Positions 1 through 11,874 of a DNA stretch of 27,353 nt are shown in pieces. How positions within the stretch are numbered: the stretch's first letter is position 1; every line of letters begins with the position of its first letter. The DNA is taken from positions 61,049 through 88,401 of the forward strand of contig SSNU01000066.1 of the NCBI GenBank assembly GCA_012064415.1. The letters run 5' to 3'. This DNA comes from Gyrodactylus bullatarudis (taxonomy: Eukaryota > Platyhelminthes > Monogenea > Gyrodactylidea > Gyrodactylidae). Under the pieces are notes generated by a model. That model did no database searches. It saw nothing but the letters and a program-made list of their open reading frames with translations, and was not told the origin of the DNA. The position numbers were made by a program, and so were the translations under genes.

Positions 1-105
1 CTAAATTTTCATATATATAAATATAACAAGTCGGTGTTTGGTCTGAAGAGAACCGACGAAAATAAAGCTTTATTCACCATAATAACTTCGTTCGTTCTTA
101 ATCCT
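1..105 (+). repeat. LTR-like fragment, second copy at the window edge
   Basis: TATAAATA at 16-23, then AAGTCGGTGT, GTCTGAAGAG and AATAAA at 61-66 inside the palindrome AATAAAGCTTTATT. Same order and spacing as the copy at 25546-25630, with about 70% identity by eye. GTCGGT/ACCGAC around the GTCTGAAGAG core could form a 6-bp stem. It sits just beyond the last recognisable exon of GGT copy A; the rest of the element is outside the window. Confidence 0.35.
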
Positions 106-291
106 AGCATGACTTCCAGTCAGCAACCTCAGAATATATTTTGAGTAGATATTTTTTATTCTGTAATTTATTACATCTCGAAAGTATTTATAAATTTTAG
201 CAGAGTTAAAAGAGTTTAAAACCAGATAATAAAAGGAACTACAATGAATCTCTTGAATTAATCGAAACTATAGAAAGTACATAAAACTTAC
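106..291. other. last intron (or 3' end) of GGT copy A, no clear exon
   Basis: Starts at the GTAAGT donor of the exon ending in TEDFFSD. The only in-phase acceptor gives an 18-codon frame (104-160) ending ADWKSC that does not resemble the RKGG..AG tail. Otherwise featureless AT-rich sequence. Confidence 0.5.
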
Positions 292-3200
292 ATCAGAGAA
301 AAAATCTTCTGTCTGAATATTATTCGGGAATTGTTGATGGTGTACTCGTGGCATATCGATTGCTGTTTTCAAATTAATACCCATATATAAATTCATATAG
401 ATTACACTCGCTAAGGCTGATATTAAACGACTACCCCCAGTTGCTCCTATTATCAGACGAATTTTGGATGTGGCTGCATCGGTAACAATAACTGGTGCCA
501 TTGATGACATTGGCCTTTTCCCAAATTGTATGAAATTCTTAGGATTTGGTTTAAAATCCTCATATAGATCATTGAATGGCCGACTAAAGTCGTGCATATG
601 ATTATTGAACAAGATCCCGGATCTTGGTCCAATCCATAAGGAGCCAAAACTAAAAAATTAATAACCTTAACTCTTATCAAGGTTATGAAAATTAATATTT
701 AGAAATAAAAAGTGAAATAACTCAAAAATCAAATCAACATGTTGTAAAGTTTTTATTTTTATCTAGTGTGGATGATTTCGTCAAATTATTGAAAGCAGTA
801 TCAATATATTTAACCCACTAGCAGCTTACTATATCCATACACTTGGCTAGTGGGTTAAGTGTCTAAAAAACCCTGTAGTTTTTTCATTGTAATTAAACAA
901 TGTATCAATATATATTTTCAACAGAATTTGCTGTAAATAGAACACTAAAAAGTAGCAAATTCTGAATTCCCAATAAACTTACACAACTCGTTGGAAGATA
1001 TGAATGGCAATGTTTAAATTAAATCGTGATAGTTTGAGAATTATGAAAATATCAGTACCACCGCACGCAGTTTTAAGTCCATATATGGATATGTGATGAT
1101 GGAATTGCAATGATTGTTGATGAATGCCAAAATTCTCAACTTGTTATTTAAATAATAACTTCTTACTCAAAACTATTTTTATTTCATATTGAAGCATTAG
1201 ATAAATAACTGATCAAATTAGAAATTTTTAAAATCTAAACAAAAGTAGAAAAAAAGTTGAAGATTTAATTCGTTAACGGTATGTAAATTCTAAATACAGT
1301 ATTTCCAAGAAGCTTATTCTGATGGAATTCCAATTTTTATGATATTTTCTTACGACTGTATGAAAATTTTTCCCATAAAAATTAATTAAAATTTGTTTTT
1401 TCCCCTAGGGAGGACTTTAACTCTACGAATATTCTACTGAATAATTTAATCTTGAGCATTTTAAAGCTTATCTATACAGGAATAGATTTAGATTCTTTCA
1501 TTAAATATTCGATAACAATATTATGAAACATAAATTTACACTGAATAAATGAATTAAACTTTAAGTCTAACATTATAAAACTACGTATTTCCCTCGTAAG
1601 GAATGAGAAATAAAAAAACACAATCTTCAAAATTTATTCTTTTTGATCTGTTCTCCTTAAAGTATATTTATCTACTCTAATGATTACACATGAAAGATGA
1701 TACGTAAAAAGAAAAATAGACGAGTGTATCAGACACAGAAAAAAGTGATGGAAAATTTTTAAATCAAAAGATAAAAATTTGAACTTGTCGATTATCACGA
1801 AAGGGGGATACTCCAAAATTTTAACTTTTTCTTGAAAACAGTAGATTCCTCTCTACCTCTACGGCCCAATTCGAATTCTTTGTCTTATGCTCATCTTGAA
1901 TATCTGGATTTAATTGCTTTAAATCTTTGAAATCGATAAAAACTTTGGATTTGATTTAATAAGTGGAATTTTTGTGCATTTCCGAATCCCGAAAAATGGC
2001 CTAATTTTGGTTAGATTGAATTTTTTCGGAAATTTTTAAAAGTTTTCCCAACTTATTGGCTTATTTCATTATGGAATACGAAAGATAATATTTTCCTGAC
2101 TTTCCGAAGAAAAATACTGAGTTTCTTGTATAAAAAGTAAATTCTCATCTTCATGTCAATTAGGTTTAGTTGAAAATTTTTAATAAAAAACTGATTATTA
2201 TTATCACCATAAAATTTGTAAGATAAGATTTTTTGAAAATAATCAAAAAATTCGTAATTAAATTTGGGTGATTCTCAAAATCTGTTTTAGCACAATAAAT
2301 TTTTCCGAATAATCGTGATCAAGTTTTGATTAATTCCTTCCACTTTGAAATCAACAAAAATTTAACCCAAAAGTTCAAGAGAATGGAAATTTGGCGCTAA
2401 CTCAAGATTTGAAATATGCCATAATTTTCTTAAAAAATCGATTTAAAAGTTTTTTTATATCGTCAGAGTGGGCCTCATTTTGATGAAATTCGATTCCTAG
2501 ATGAAAATATTTTTTAAAAATCATATTAACTAATTTATAGTTTATTAACACCAAAATGACTGTATTCTGAGTCTTCATTTTAATGTCTCATATTTGAGTT
2601 TTGATTTTCATATGGCTCGTAATTTTTTAAAAATTCTTCATGCAAAAATTGCTATCTCTTTCAGGGTCAGGGTACTGTCAAATATACATTTTTAAAATAA
2701 GTTAGAGCCTACTGTGAATTGATTGATGAAGTTGCTGAACATCCGAGTCCATCTTTATCGTACACACTAATGTGACTTGTGCCGCCCTTCTCAGTGTCAT
2801 AATACTCCGATTCAAACGTTCTACCATCTTCAATAAAATTGAAAAATTGTTCAGCATATTCTGGGCTCATGAGGTCTGCAATTAACTGGAAAAATAAGCA
2901 TGAGAATAAGTTATGAAAATATCTAGTCACACTCAGAGTGACCACAAAAATGTTAGCACCAATGCTTTGAATACCACCCATTCGATAAGAAATCTATTTA
3001 TCTCCTGGAATACGCAAAGATCTCTGCTCTATCAAACGTCAAAATGAAGAGTTCGTAATCAGCGCATTCACAAACCATAGGATAGACAAAAGATTGAATG
3101 CGATTCATGAAAAAAATTTCTTTGGAACTTTAAGGGTTAAAATAATTATCATTCAAACAAACTTTTTGTATCGATTTGTCTGGATCAAAGCGAATATCTC

Positions 3201-6200
3201 CTAGACGATTTTTGTGAGAATTGGCGAATTTCAAACTCTCCACTAGACGATGGAAGTATCTTGCAGCTTCCCCGCAATTCTTCAGAATTCTATCATCTTT
3301 GTATTTGAAATCTGAGCGTAAAAATGAGATTTGATTGAGTAATTACTTTATGAAAGTTACCAAAAAAAATAAATTAAGGTATTATTTCGTTCTCGGTGTT
3401 CAGTTAATATACCCCACAGGTTCGTATTACAGGTGGGAACCGTATTTGGGGAGTGTAAAACTACACTTCCGTTCATTTGTGTACATTTGTGTACATATTC
3501 ACAGTTTTTCAATAAATAAATAACTTGTCATTGTACTTTGAAGTAGGTCTATTAGGATCCTGGTATAAATTTTTGTCTGAAAATTTTGAAAAGTTGAGAT
3601 TTTTAGATCATTCGAGAGAGAATTGAATTCTGATCATAATGGTATCGTATATTGGGGAAGGGGGTTGTATTTTATAAGCTTCACTATTATTCACTGAAAA
3701 TTCCACGCACCCCCCCCCCCCCAAGAATAAAAATAAACGTTGAAATGCAAAAACTAATGTGTCCCCTTCGCCACGATAAAGAGTGAGAAATAATAATTTA
3801 GTCTATAATTATAATTACATGAGTTGCATTCTGTCACATATTGTCCATGTATGTATGTATGGACACTTGGTTCCTAATTACACCTACATGACTAATCAAA
3901 AATCAATAACGAATTCCAATCTCTCTTCTCAATCTGTTGTGATCTTCAGCGTCTTCATATTGAGTTAAGAAAAGATGTAATTAAATTAAAAAATGTATTA
4001 GTCACCTGTAATTAATTATCCTCTTTCATTTGACACTAAAAACGACATTTATGAAAAATGTAGAAAAATTACTTGGATCAACTTTATTCTGATTTTAGGC
4101 TTATAAAAAACAACCCCCCCTCCCCAATATACGATACCATTATGATCAGAATTCAATTCTCTCTCGAATGATCTAAAAATCTCAACTTTTCAAAATTTTC
4201 AGACAAAAATTTATACCAGGATCCTAATAGACCTACTTCAAAGTACAATGACAAGTTATTTATTTATTGAAAAACTGTGAATATGTACACAAATGTACAC
4301 AAATGAACGGAAGTGTAGTTTTACACTCCCCAAATACGGTTCCCACCTGTATTTGGCAATGAATTAGCTCATGGATTCATTTTTAAGCTGTAACAATAAG
4401 ACGAACCTGTTTGATTTATTACCTAGAACGAAATAATTGTAGATGACAAAAAAATTATTCAATCAAAACAGTTTATCATTAGATTTTATAAGACTTTTGA
4501 GCTCCATGTTTTTTTCTTTTACTTACTTGACAAAATATTTATTATAAAACTGATAATAATGCCGGAACTTGGAGGTGGCATCACATGCATGTGGTATTGG
4601 GTGAAATTTTTCTTTTTTGAATGATAAGATTTAATTGGAACGGCAATCGGCTCAACATCTGACGGTCGATATGAAATCATTTCCTCTAGAGTTATATTCA
4701 TGCCAGCATCTTGCATATCTCTTGAAATTAATTTCATAAAATCAGTTACTGAATATTATTATGAGTAGAGAGAATTTCATACAAAAAGTATCAAGATGAA
4801 CAAATGAAAGCACTGAAAATAATGCAACCAAAAATATCTCATGTCGGCCATTTGGTCATTATTATTCGACCCTCTAATGGAATCAACACTTGCTTTACCG
4901 ATTTTTCAGATCTAAGTGTGAAAAGACTATCACCATCAAGTGACCACACTTTACTTTAGAAGGTTGAATGAGTCATCTACGAGTTCCCATCTGGGATACG
5001 TTAGAATAAAAACTCAATTTCTCTTTTAAATAAAACTATTCAAATTAACTGACTTTGTTATTTTATCATTGAGACTTTCTGGCAGGTTTGAGTAAACTTC
5101 ATTTGGAAAGTCTCTAAACTGTTTGAGGTATTTGACAAATTCAGGTCTCTGTAGATGATCACCATATCGCCAATATTTCCTTCTTGCCGGATTTATAACT
5201 AATTTCCTATACAATCTATGAATAAATCATCTCACTTGAATCTTAGCACCCAACTATATACAAGGACAAAAATAATTATATATTTTATTTACCTTATGTT
5301 TGTTCGGACAATATCTCTAAAGAATTGACTCTTTTGTAGAGTTAAATCAAGAGGTGTCAATATAGGGGTTCCATTCTCGATAAGATCAATTGTTCCCTGG
5401 ACCAGCTCTCTCCATGGAACACTTCCACCGATTTCATAGAGACGAACTAAACCTTTCATATCCATAGGTACTCCAATTGCTTCATAACCTTTTTGGAATT
5501 TTTGGAGTTTTTAATATGAAAATCCGTTGTTAGCACACATCTTTAAAGTATTAGTTCCAACTCTATGTACATTAGGAATTTTTACGTTTATAAAGCCCAT
5601 AAATTTTCAAGGACAAAAAAAAGAAATGCTGAAATTTTCCCAAATAAGAGTCTTTATTTCGGGCACACTCATCGGTGTGGTGCCATGGATATTAAGTTGG
5701 GAATCTATGATTTTTATCGAAATCTCGATGTTTTCAACAAGAATTCGAATTTTCTAAAGATTTTTTGGAATCCTACTCACGTTGCCCACTTTTACCAGCT
5801 GAAGAAAAAAATTCTGAAATAAAATTTTTATGAAAATATGGACATTTTTAAAATTTCGTTTGGCGCCAAAATCCCATTTTTTCGAATTTTGAACCGAAAA
5901 TTTTTATTGATTTGGAAGTGGGAGGCTGATCGAGAGAGGTTTTTCAGGATCAAGATTAGACAAGAAAGCTGACTAGCACTGTCAAATTACCGACAGATGC
6001 CCCATTTTCGAGAGATTTTGAATTATCAAAATTTCATTGATTTTCAAGTAGAGAAAATGATCAAAAAATCGAATTTCAGGTCCCAAACGAAGGCTGTGCA
6101 CCAGATAAGATTCAGTTGAATTAATTTTCTCTTCTAATCCTGATCTTGTAAAAACTCTTTTGATCAGCTTCCAACTTTCAAATCAATAAAAAATTTCAGC

Positions 6201-9200
6201 TCAAAGTTCGAAAAAATGGGATTTTGGCACCAATTGGGAATTTGAAAAATGGCCATATTTTTCATAAAAATAATTTTTTTTCTTCAACTGATAAAAATGG
6301 ACAACATGAGTAGGATTCCAAAAAATCTTTAGAAAATTCTAATTCTTGTTGAAAACATCGAGATTTCGGTAAAAATCATAGATTCCCAACTTCATATCAA
6401 TTAGCCTTATAACCCTACATGTCCTATTGTTCCACCAGTCGAACACAACACTTTCTTGGGCGATAATTTGAAGTGAAAGATGCTTTAAATAATTTTTTCA
6501 GATTTCATCAGAAAGGATATTTATTAAGCTACAAAAAATCGTAAAATTCACCAAAGTTACTTGAAGAAGTATGATTTTTTGAAAATCTATTCAAATATTG
6601 AAAAAATAATTTTGAAAACCTTAGGAAAAAATAAAATAATTTTCTATCGTAAAACGATAGCTGTAGATTATGAGACTTACTGAACATTTTCTCCTGGTTT
6701 GAGTTATCATCGAACATGTTCATGTTGGAATACTTTGGAGCTATCTCCCTAGCATCTACTCCAAATGAAGAATTTGAAGATCTGCAATGAAAGTTATGAG
6801 ATAATTATGATGTGCAAGTTAAACTTTTTAATGTTTATAAACAAAATCACTTTTGAATTTATCTGAAAAAAAATTTTTTACTAAAATATAAAAAAAATTC
6901 CAAAATTTTATATTCTAAAAATATCTTTTTATCCTAGATCAATTTATTACCCATTTCTTTAATCTAATTGAACAAATTGTTCTTTTATTGGTGAGCTTTT
7001 TCCCACCTTTGTTTGCGTCGTCTGATGAAAATTCAAATATACAACTGATAAACTCTTTAGAATGGTTTTTATACTCAACCTAAAATGTTTCTTTGGTAAG
7101 TTTACGCAAGTTTTATTCGATCGAATATATCTGTATTTTGGTTGAGTGGTCGTTAGTAATTCAGCATGTACTTTAATAATTATAGAATATTGCTTCAAGA
7201 ATTCAACATGATAATAATGAACTACTGTTAAAAATACGAAAATGAAGTTTGTCTGGGTGAACAATTCATTGTTGGAGAAACATTATTAGGCCAAATGTAG
7301 GTCAAAAATATCAAATTCAAAATACAAACAAAAATGCTAATACAAATAAACTCAAATTAAAAAATCAATCTGTAGAATATTGACTTTCAACATACTTGCT
7401 ATATTGTTTAATGAATATAGGAAACTTTCATTCATGGACATTCTTCCCCTTAGGTTTGTCAGAAACGAATCGACAAAAATATTTTAAAAGTTAAGAATTA
7501 GAAGATTCGGGTTCAGTCTGGACTCAAGATTCTTGTGTAGAGAGAGACTCTTTTATGGGAGGAAATATTACCAAATAATTTAGATAATCTTCGCAAGTAT
7601 TAAATAGTCTAGCTGTTAATAAAAATTCTCAATTTTTTCATCAAGAATTTGAGTTTGATCAAGATTTTTTGGACAATTTAAAGAAAAAATTTTTTTCTTT
7701 ATTAATTTTTAAGGGAATTATGGCTTTTTTAAAATCCCGATTTAGCGCCAAACTTCAATTTTTTTGAAATTTGAGTCGAAAAATTTTTTTTGATTTTCTA
7801 TATTAATAGAGATAAATGCAAAATAATGCTCCCATCTGGTCTCCCTGCAACCCTCATGGAATCGCTTCTACTTCCTGGAGAAATTTTCTCCTTTACTTCT
7901 GACCTCGGTTTCAGTATAACATCAAATCTAAAATTAGACCCGTTCTCAAACTTATCTAGAATAAATTCCATTATTTAACCTATTAAAAAATTCTCTTTGT
8001 CCACTGAAGTAAGATTAAAAGCTTACAAATCTCTGGTCTCGACTACATGTCACACATTAGATCTAACCTCGATTATTCTAAGTCTCTTCTCTACTCTTAT
8101 CTACATTAAGTAATAACTGCCAGATGATTAATGATTTACCTTCAGACACTAGATTTTCAATTGAACCATATCTCTACTTCATCGCCATTTATTCTTTGAA
8201 GGAAAAAACAAAAAAAAGCATAAAAATTCAAGATCAGAATTATTTCATGCTATTTACCAGATTTAATTACATTTATTTTGTATATATTTTATTTTCATAT
8301 TTAAATATAAGATTTTTATTCTAACAAAAAAACGTGAGAGAGGCATCAAAAGTGGATTTTCAGATTCACAATAAGACAAAGAAATCAAATATGCTGAATC
8401 GACTTTTGAGAATTAACTCATCCTCGTGCAAAAATTGAATTTTTAATGTTTGATCATTTTCTCTACTTGAAAACCGATGAAATTTTGATGAAAAAAGAAA
8501 GATTTTCCTAAAGTTGTATGGTGATGATCGGTTTTCTTGTCTAATCTTGATCCTAAAATTCATCATTTGATCACTCTCTCACTTTAAAATCGATAAAAAT
8601 TTTCAAATTCAAGTTCAAAAAAGTTTGGCGCTTAATCGGGATTTGAAATATGCTATAATTTCCTTAAAAATTAATTTTTTTCTTTAAACCATGAAAATGA
8701 GTCTCATGATCTAGATTCCAAAAAATCTTGATCAAACTCGAATTCTTGATGAAAAAATTGAGAATTTTGTAAAAACCCATCTTCATATTAACTAGCTCTA
8801 CATACATTTACAATATTCCCCGTATTGAATTTATTGAAATGAATTGTTTTTGATGAGGTTCGAACTTTATTTTCTGATTTGTAAAGAAATTTTTTAACGC
8901 ATTTTCATGACAAAACAAGAATATTCTCATTCGTCTAAATTAGCTCATAAATATAATTACATTAGTAATTGTAGTTAGTTAGACAGATTAATCATACCAG
9001 AAAAGTTAAATTTAGAATAGCACAGACAGTTTATAATGAGAAAATAAAAAATACTTCTCTCACGTACGAATTGTAACATAGAGCGAAGAAGCCACCACCG
9101 AAACCAGAACTTTGAATATTGATTGCACCATTGCAGATCATTGTTGCTATCAGAGCATCAATAGCGTTGCCATTTTTTCTCATCATAATTTCGCTATTTA

Positions 9201-11058
9201 TAAATATTCAATTTCATTATTTTTATAGAGTTAATTACATTTTAAGAAGCTAAACTTATTGATGAATTCCTTGTAAAATTTTGGTCATTAGACTGTGTCC
9301 CTACTTTTTTTAATGATGAAAATTAAAAATTCTAATTCACTCCCCTGCAGATTAAGGTGCGGATTAAGAAATTCTGGGTCTTGTCTATCATGCTCACTGC
9401 TGCTATTAGAATCAGGCTTCTACTATTATTCCAGACCGTATTAAGTATTCATAATAAAAAATTTATCAAGCCATCTGCGTTTCATGTGCTCTGAACTGAA
9501 GATTGAAAGTTATTTCAAAATAAATTTTGATTTTGAAGATGAGAAAATTTATCTCAATTTTAACGTTTTATTTCATTAATACTTTAATGAACTGATTGTC
9601 AAAGATTTAAACAGGATTACCTCCTTGATATCATAGTGTATTAGAAATAAATCTGGAAAAAAATATATCTTTTAATCTTTTAAATGTTTTCTTGGACGGA
9701 ATTGAATTTAATGAGTAACACCATGTAATTAAAAAATCAAAACTCTCAAAAGCTACAGGAACCATATAGAATAAAAGCATTGACAAAGTCATATTTAATT
9801 TCAGAGTTGAATTTGGAAATCGAGATCTCGAAAATTCATAAATGTTTTTCAAAGAAATTTTCTTAATCACTGAAATTTTTTATCCTAAAAACTAACTTTT
9901 ATTTCCAACAAGTCAAGCTTTAGTTCATTTTATAGAGTATCAAAAAAATATCGAGTGTTACTCAATAATAGTTTTGTGTATATGTTACGTTCAAAGTGGA
10001 AACTCGTACAGTGTATAAACTGAACGTTCAGTGTGTACATGAAAATGAAGCTTTCTTTGAAGCAGTTTGGATAGATAGAGAATCTCTGTGAGAAATCCTT
10101 CAGGGACTTCTTTGCTATTTTCAAGAGGTTCTCATCTTCATTTAATAGCATTTTGAATGCCCTGACTTTAGTGTTAAGATTGTAATATTCCGTATTGTCA
10201 AGTCTTAATAAATTTTGGGTTAATAACTCACAGAAACTATATCAATTGAGAAACCTGCACCTTTTTGACGCATTGTAGAGATTTCTCAAATTACGACTTA
10301 TGGGTTACATAAGACGAATACACTCTGGTCGAAAACTTGAAACTTAATCAAAGGGTAAAACATTTACTTTTTCTTAGTTGAATGCACACAGATCAATTTA
10401 TATCTGAATGCGATTATTGGAAACTGCTATTTATTCAGCAAAATTGGGCTTGAAACTTGTAATTCAAGATTTAAAAAAATTTTCCAGTGTACAAATTGTT
10501 CGTTTAATCATTATATTCAAAGTGTACACCATCAGCCGTTAACCTAGTTTCCACATTGACCAATTTGTTGTACAGTGTACACACTGAACGTTCAGTTTAT
10601 ACACTGTACGAGTTTCCACTTTGAACGTAACATATATATTTTACATTTGTGCAAGGTATTAAAATTTTATTCTTCAGACATCAAAATGATTAATGAATCA
10701 TTAATAATGATCTCTGAGTAGGTTGCTTTTTAGGAGCCTGATCTTTATTCAATTGAGACATAATTTGTGGCGTGAATATAGAAATTGTGTTAAAAACTCT
10801 TTTGGAATTTTAGCCATATAATTTTTATGAGAAGACTAACTTTCCAATTTGTGAACAGACTGGAGCATCAGAGGCAACTGCACCGAAATGATAGTGACCA
10901 TAAAATGATCGGGAACTTATCGTGTGAAAACATGTTGGAATGTCTAGGATAAATGTCAACCAAAGAGTATTGACTTACTCTTGACATAAACAACAGTAAA
11001 TGCAACTGCAAATATCACGCACAAGGCAAGGACAAGACCTTTCAGGAAGGGTCTCGAT
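292..11058 (-). CDS. GGT: gamma-glutamyltranspeptidase, copy A (10 exons seen; first and last exons missing)
   Basis: Membrane-anchored ectoenzyme that cleaves or transfers gamma-glutamyl groups of glutathione. Exons in transcript order: 10979-11058, 10841-10943, 9068-9193, 6681-6781, 5293-5488, 5054-5206, 4527-4720, 3163-3311, 2713-2885, 292-649, joined with consistent phases (544 codons). The first exon seen encodes a short basic stretch and one membrane segment (type II anchor). Recognisable blocks: GAVASDAPVCSQIG, SSGFGGGFFALCYNS, DAREIAP (carries the glutamate-carboxylate-binding Arg), GGTSHISVYDKDG with the autoprocessing/catalytic Thr at 2778-2780, ATSSIN, LFNNHMHDF, RPMSSMAP, GATGGS, MNLYMGI. 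Human T399 is Ser and human E420 is His here. The exon at 292-649 ends at a GTAAGT donor; the expected C-terminal exon (61 codons in copy B) is not recognisable in 1-291, so it lies off the left edge or is lost. The initiating exon upstream of 11058 was not found. Large introns carry foldback elements. Family assignment is near certain; whether the copy is intact is open. Confidence 0.9.
1857..2167 (+). repeat. dispersed ~310-bp repeat, copy 1
   Basis: Direct repeat of 15638-15942: shared blocks TTCGAATTCTTTGTCT, TTTAAATCT.TGAAATCGA, GTGCATTT.CGAAATC, TTGGCCTAAT, TAAATTCTCATCTTCATGTC and TAGGTTT in order. About 75% identity by eye. It lies in the 2063-bp intron of GGT copy A. The terminal TTCATGTCAATTAG matches the ends of the foldback elements at 5688-6398 and 7609-8796, so it may be a half-element. 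Confidence 0.6.
2330..2515 (+). repeat. partial arm of the TTTGGCGC foldback family
   Basis: CACTTTGAAATCAACAAAAA, then TTTGGCGC (2390-2397), GATTTGAAATATGCCATAAT and GGGCCTCATTTTGATG parallel the right arm of 7609-8796 (8581-8720). No opposite arm adjoins it, so it is a fragment. Confidence 0.5.
3430..4349. mobile_element. 920-bp foldback/MITE-like element flanked by TA
   Basis: Arms 3430-3679 and 4099-4349 are inverted complements with few differences, beginning CAGGTGGGAACCGTATTTGG. TA dinucleotides flank both ends (3428-3429, 4350-4351), consistent with Tc1/mariner/pogo-type insertion. The interior (3680-4098) has a C13 tract (3710-3722) and no coding sequence. It lies in the intron of GGT copy A between exons 4527-4720 and 3163-3311 and accounts for most of its 1215 bp. 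Non-autonomous. Confidence 0.75.
5688..6398. mobile_element. foldback element with ~240-bp imperfect inverted arms
   Basis: The left arm opens GATATTAAGTTGGGAATCTA at 5688; the right arm ends with its complement (..CCCAACTTCATATC) at 6398. Shared inner blocks include AAAGATTTTTTGGAATCCTA and the TTTGGCGCCAAA palindrome (5859-5870; TTTTGGCACCAA in the right arm). It sits in the 1192-bp intron of GGT copy A whose copy B counterpart is 28 bp. Same family as 7609-8796; no coding capacity. Confidence 0.65.
6446..6640 (+). repeat. dispersed repeat with CAACACTTT..GCGATA motif, copy 1
   Basis: CAACACTTTCTTGGGCGATA, then GTGAAAGATGCTTT, AAGCTACAAAAAAT, ACCAAAGTT and GATTTTTTGAAAAT appear in the same order at 11588-11790. 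A shorter relative (AACTTTTCGGGCGATA) is at about 13249-13264. Degenerate; class unknown. Confidence 0.45.
7609..8796. mobile_element. larger foldback element of the same family
   Basis: The left arm from 7609 (CTAGCTGTTAAT..) carries GATCAAGATTTTTTGG and TTTAGCGCCAAA (7741-7752); the right arm (about 8575-8796) carries the complements TTTGGCGC (8624-8631) and CCAAAAAATCTTGATC and ends ATATTAACTAG. The interior (about 7800-8570) is different DNA, including a less AT-rich patch at 7826-7950, so it may hold a nested insertion. It lies in the 2286-bp intron of GGT copy A whose copy B counterpart is 33 bp. Confidence 0.6.
9979..10636. mobile_element. TIR element with ~60-bp near-perfect inverted ends
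   Basis: 9979-10039 and about 10576-10636 are inverted complements opening TATATGTTACGTTCAAAGTG. Each end contains the palindrome TGAACGTTCA within TATACACTGTAC / GTACAGTGTA stretches. Flanks are ATAT-rich so the duplication length is unclear. The interior has no convincing coding sequence. It is in the 1647-bp intron of GGT copy A whose copy B counterpart is 29 bp. Confidence 0.65.
10944..10978 (-). other. 35-bp intron in GGT copy A
   Basis: GTAAGT to ATCCTAG, 35 bases with a TTGAC branch-like motif. It separates the membrane-anchor exon from the exon ending VCSQIG; the frame requires its removal. The equivalent intron in copy B is 75 bp. Confidence 0.82.
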
Positions 11059-11587
11059 CTAAATCAAAAATTTAACTTTATATACTACTATAATATGTTA
11101 GCAGGTTTTTATATATGGTTATACTTTTAATTTCAAGATATGACTTCTGGATAACTTGATTATCGAAATCTACGAGAATGGTTTCTCGATAAAAGTTTCT
11201 TTCTTTTTCACTAAGATCTATGTAAGTGTTTTTTCATTAAAAACGTTCTTAATATATTCTTGAAAATTTTCCTATTTTATCAAAAACTCTTTAGTTTGTC
11301 ATAACTTATCAATAAAATATTGCTGTTTGATGAGTTCATTCGAGAGAATATTAGTTCTTTTTCAGTTTTTCTAAAAACAGAATTATGGCTTGAGAAAGTT
11401 ACCTGTCCCGTTTGAAGGGTTAAATGAAACAACTAATATTGAACAGGTCATTTGTGTAGAGAAAAAGAGTTTTTTAATTCTCCAGCTAATTTATGATTTG
11501 AAAAATAAAATCAGTCTAAATGCAAATTTTCATGCTGATACATGATTTTTCTAAATGTATTTTAACCCTTCATCTACCATTTTTCCC

Positions 11588-11790
11588 CAACACTTTTTCG
11601 AGCGATAGTTTAAACTGAAAGATACTTTTTATCAAGCTACAAAATAATATATGATTCTTAAAGCTATTCACTGATAATAACCAAAGTTTCGTAAAGAAAG
11701 GTGATTTTTTCGAAAATTTAGTAAACTATTTAGAACGTTTTTATGAAAAACTATTAACTAAGGCCTTAGAAAATAATTGAAATTAATTAA
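11588..11790 (+). repeat. dispersed repeat with CAACACTTT..GCGATA motif, copy 2
   Basis: Counterpart of 6446-6640: CAACACTTTTTCGAGCGATA, CTGAAAGATACTTT, AAGCTACAAAATAAT, ACCAAAGTTTCG. It lies just left of the 269-bp-arm element. The rest of 11059-11853 contains no recognisable exon; the first exon of GGT copy A was looked for here and not found. Confidence 0.45.
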
Positions 11791-11874
11791 TCTCTATTAT
11801 CTTTTAAATGAAAAAATAATTTGGCACCTGAGATGGTTTAGGATAAATAATAACAGTCATCCGACGAAATTAGA

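Noticed and set aside
104..160. Possible last exon of GGT copy A (18 codons ending ADWKSC, in phase with the donor at 292)
   Set aside because: Only the phase fits; it is a third of the expected length and lacks the conserved GGT tail.
7790..7978. Plus-strand 62-codon frame in a less AT-rich patch
   Set aside because: It lies inside the foldback element, with no motif or splice context; perhaps a fragment of another element nested there.
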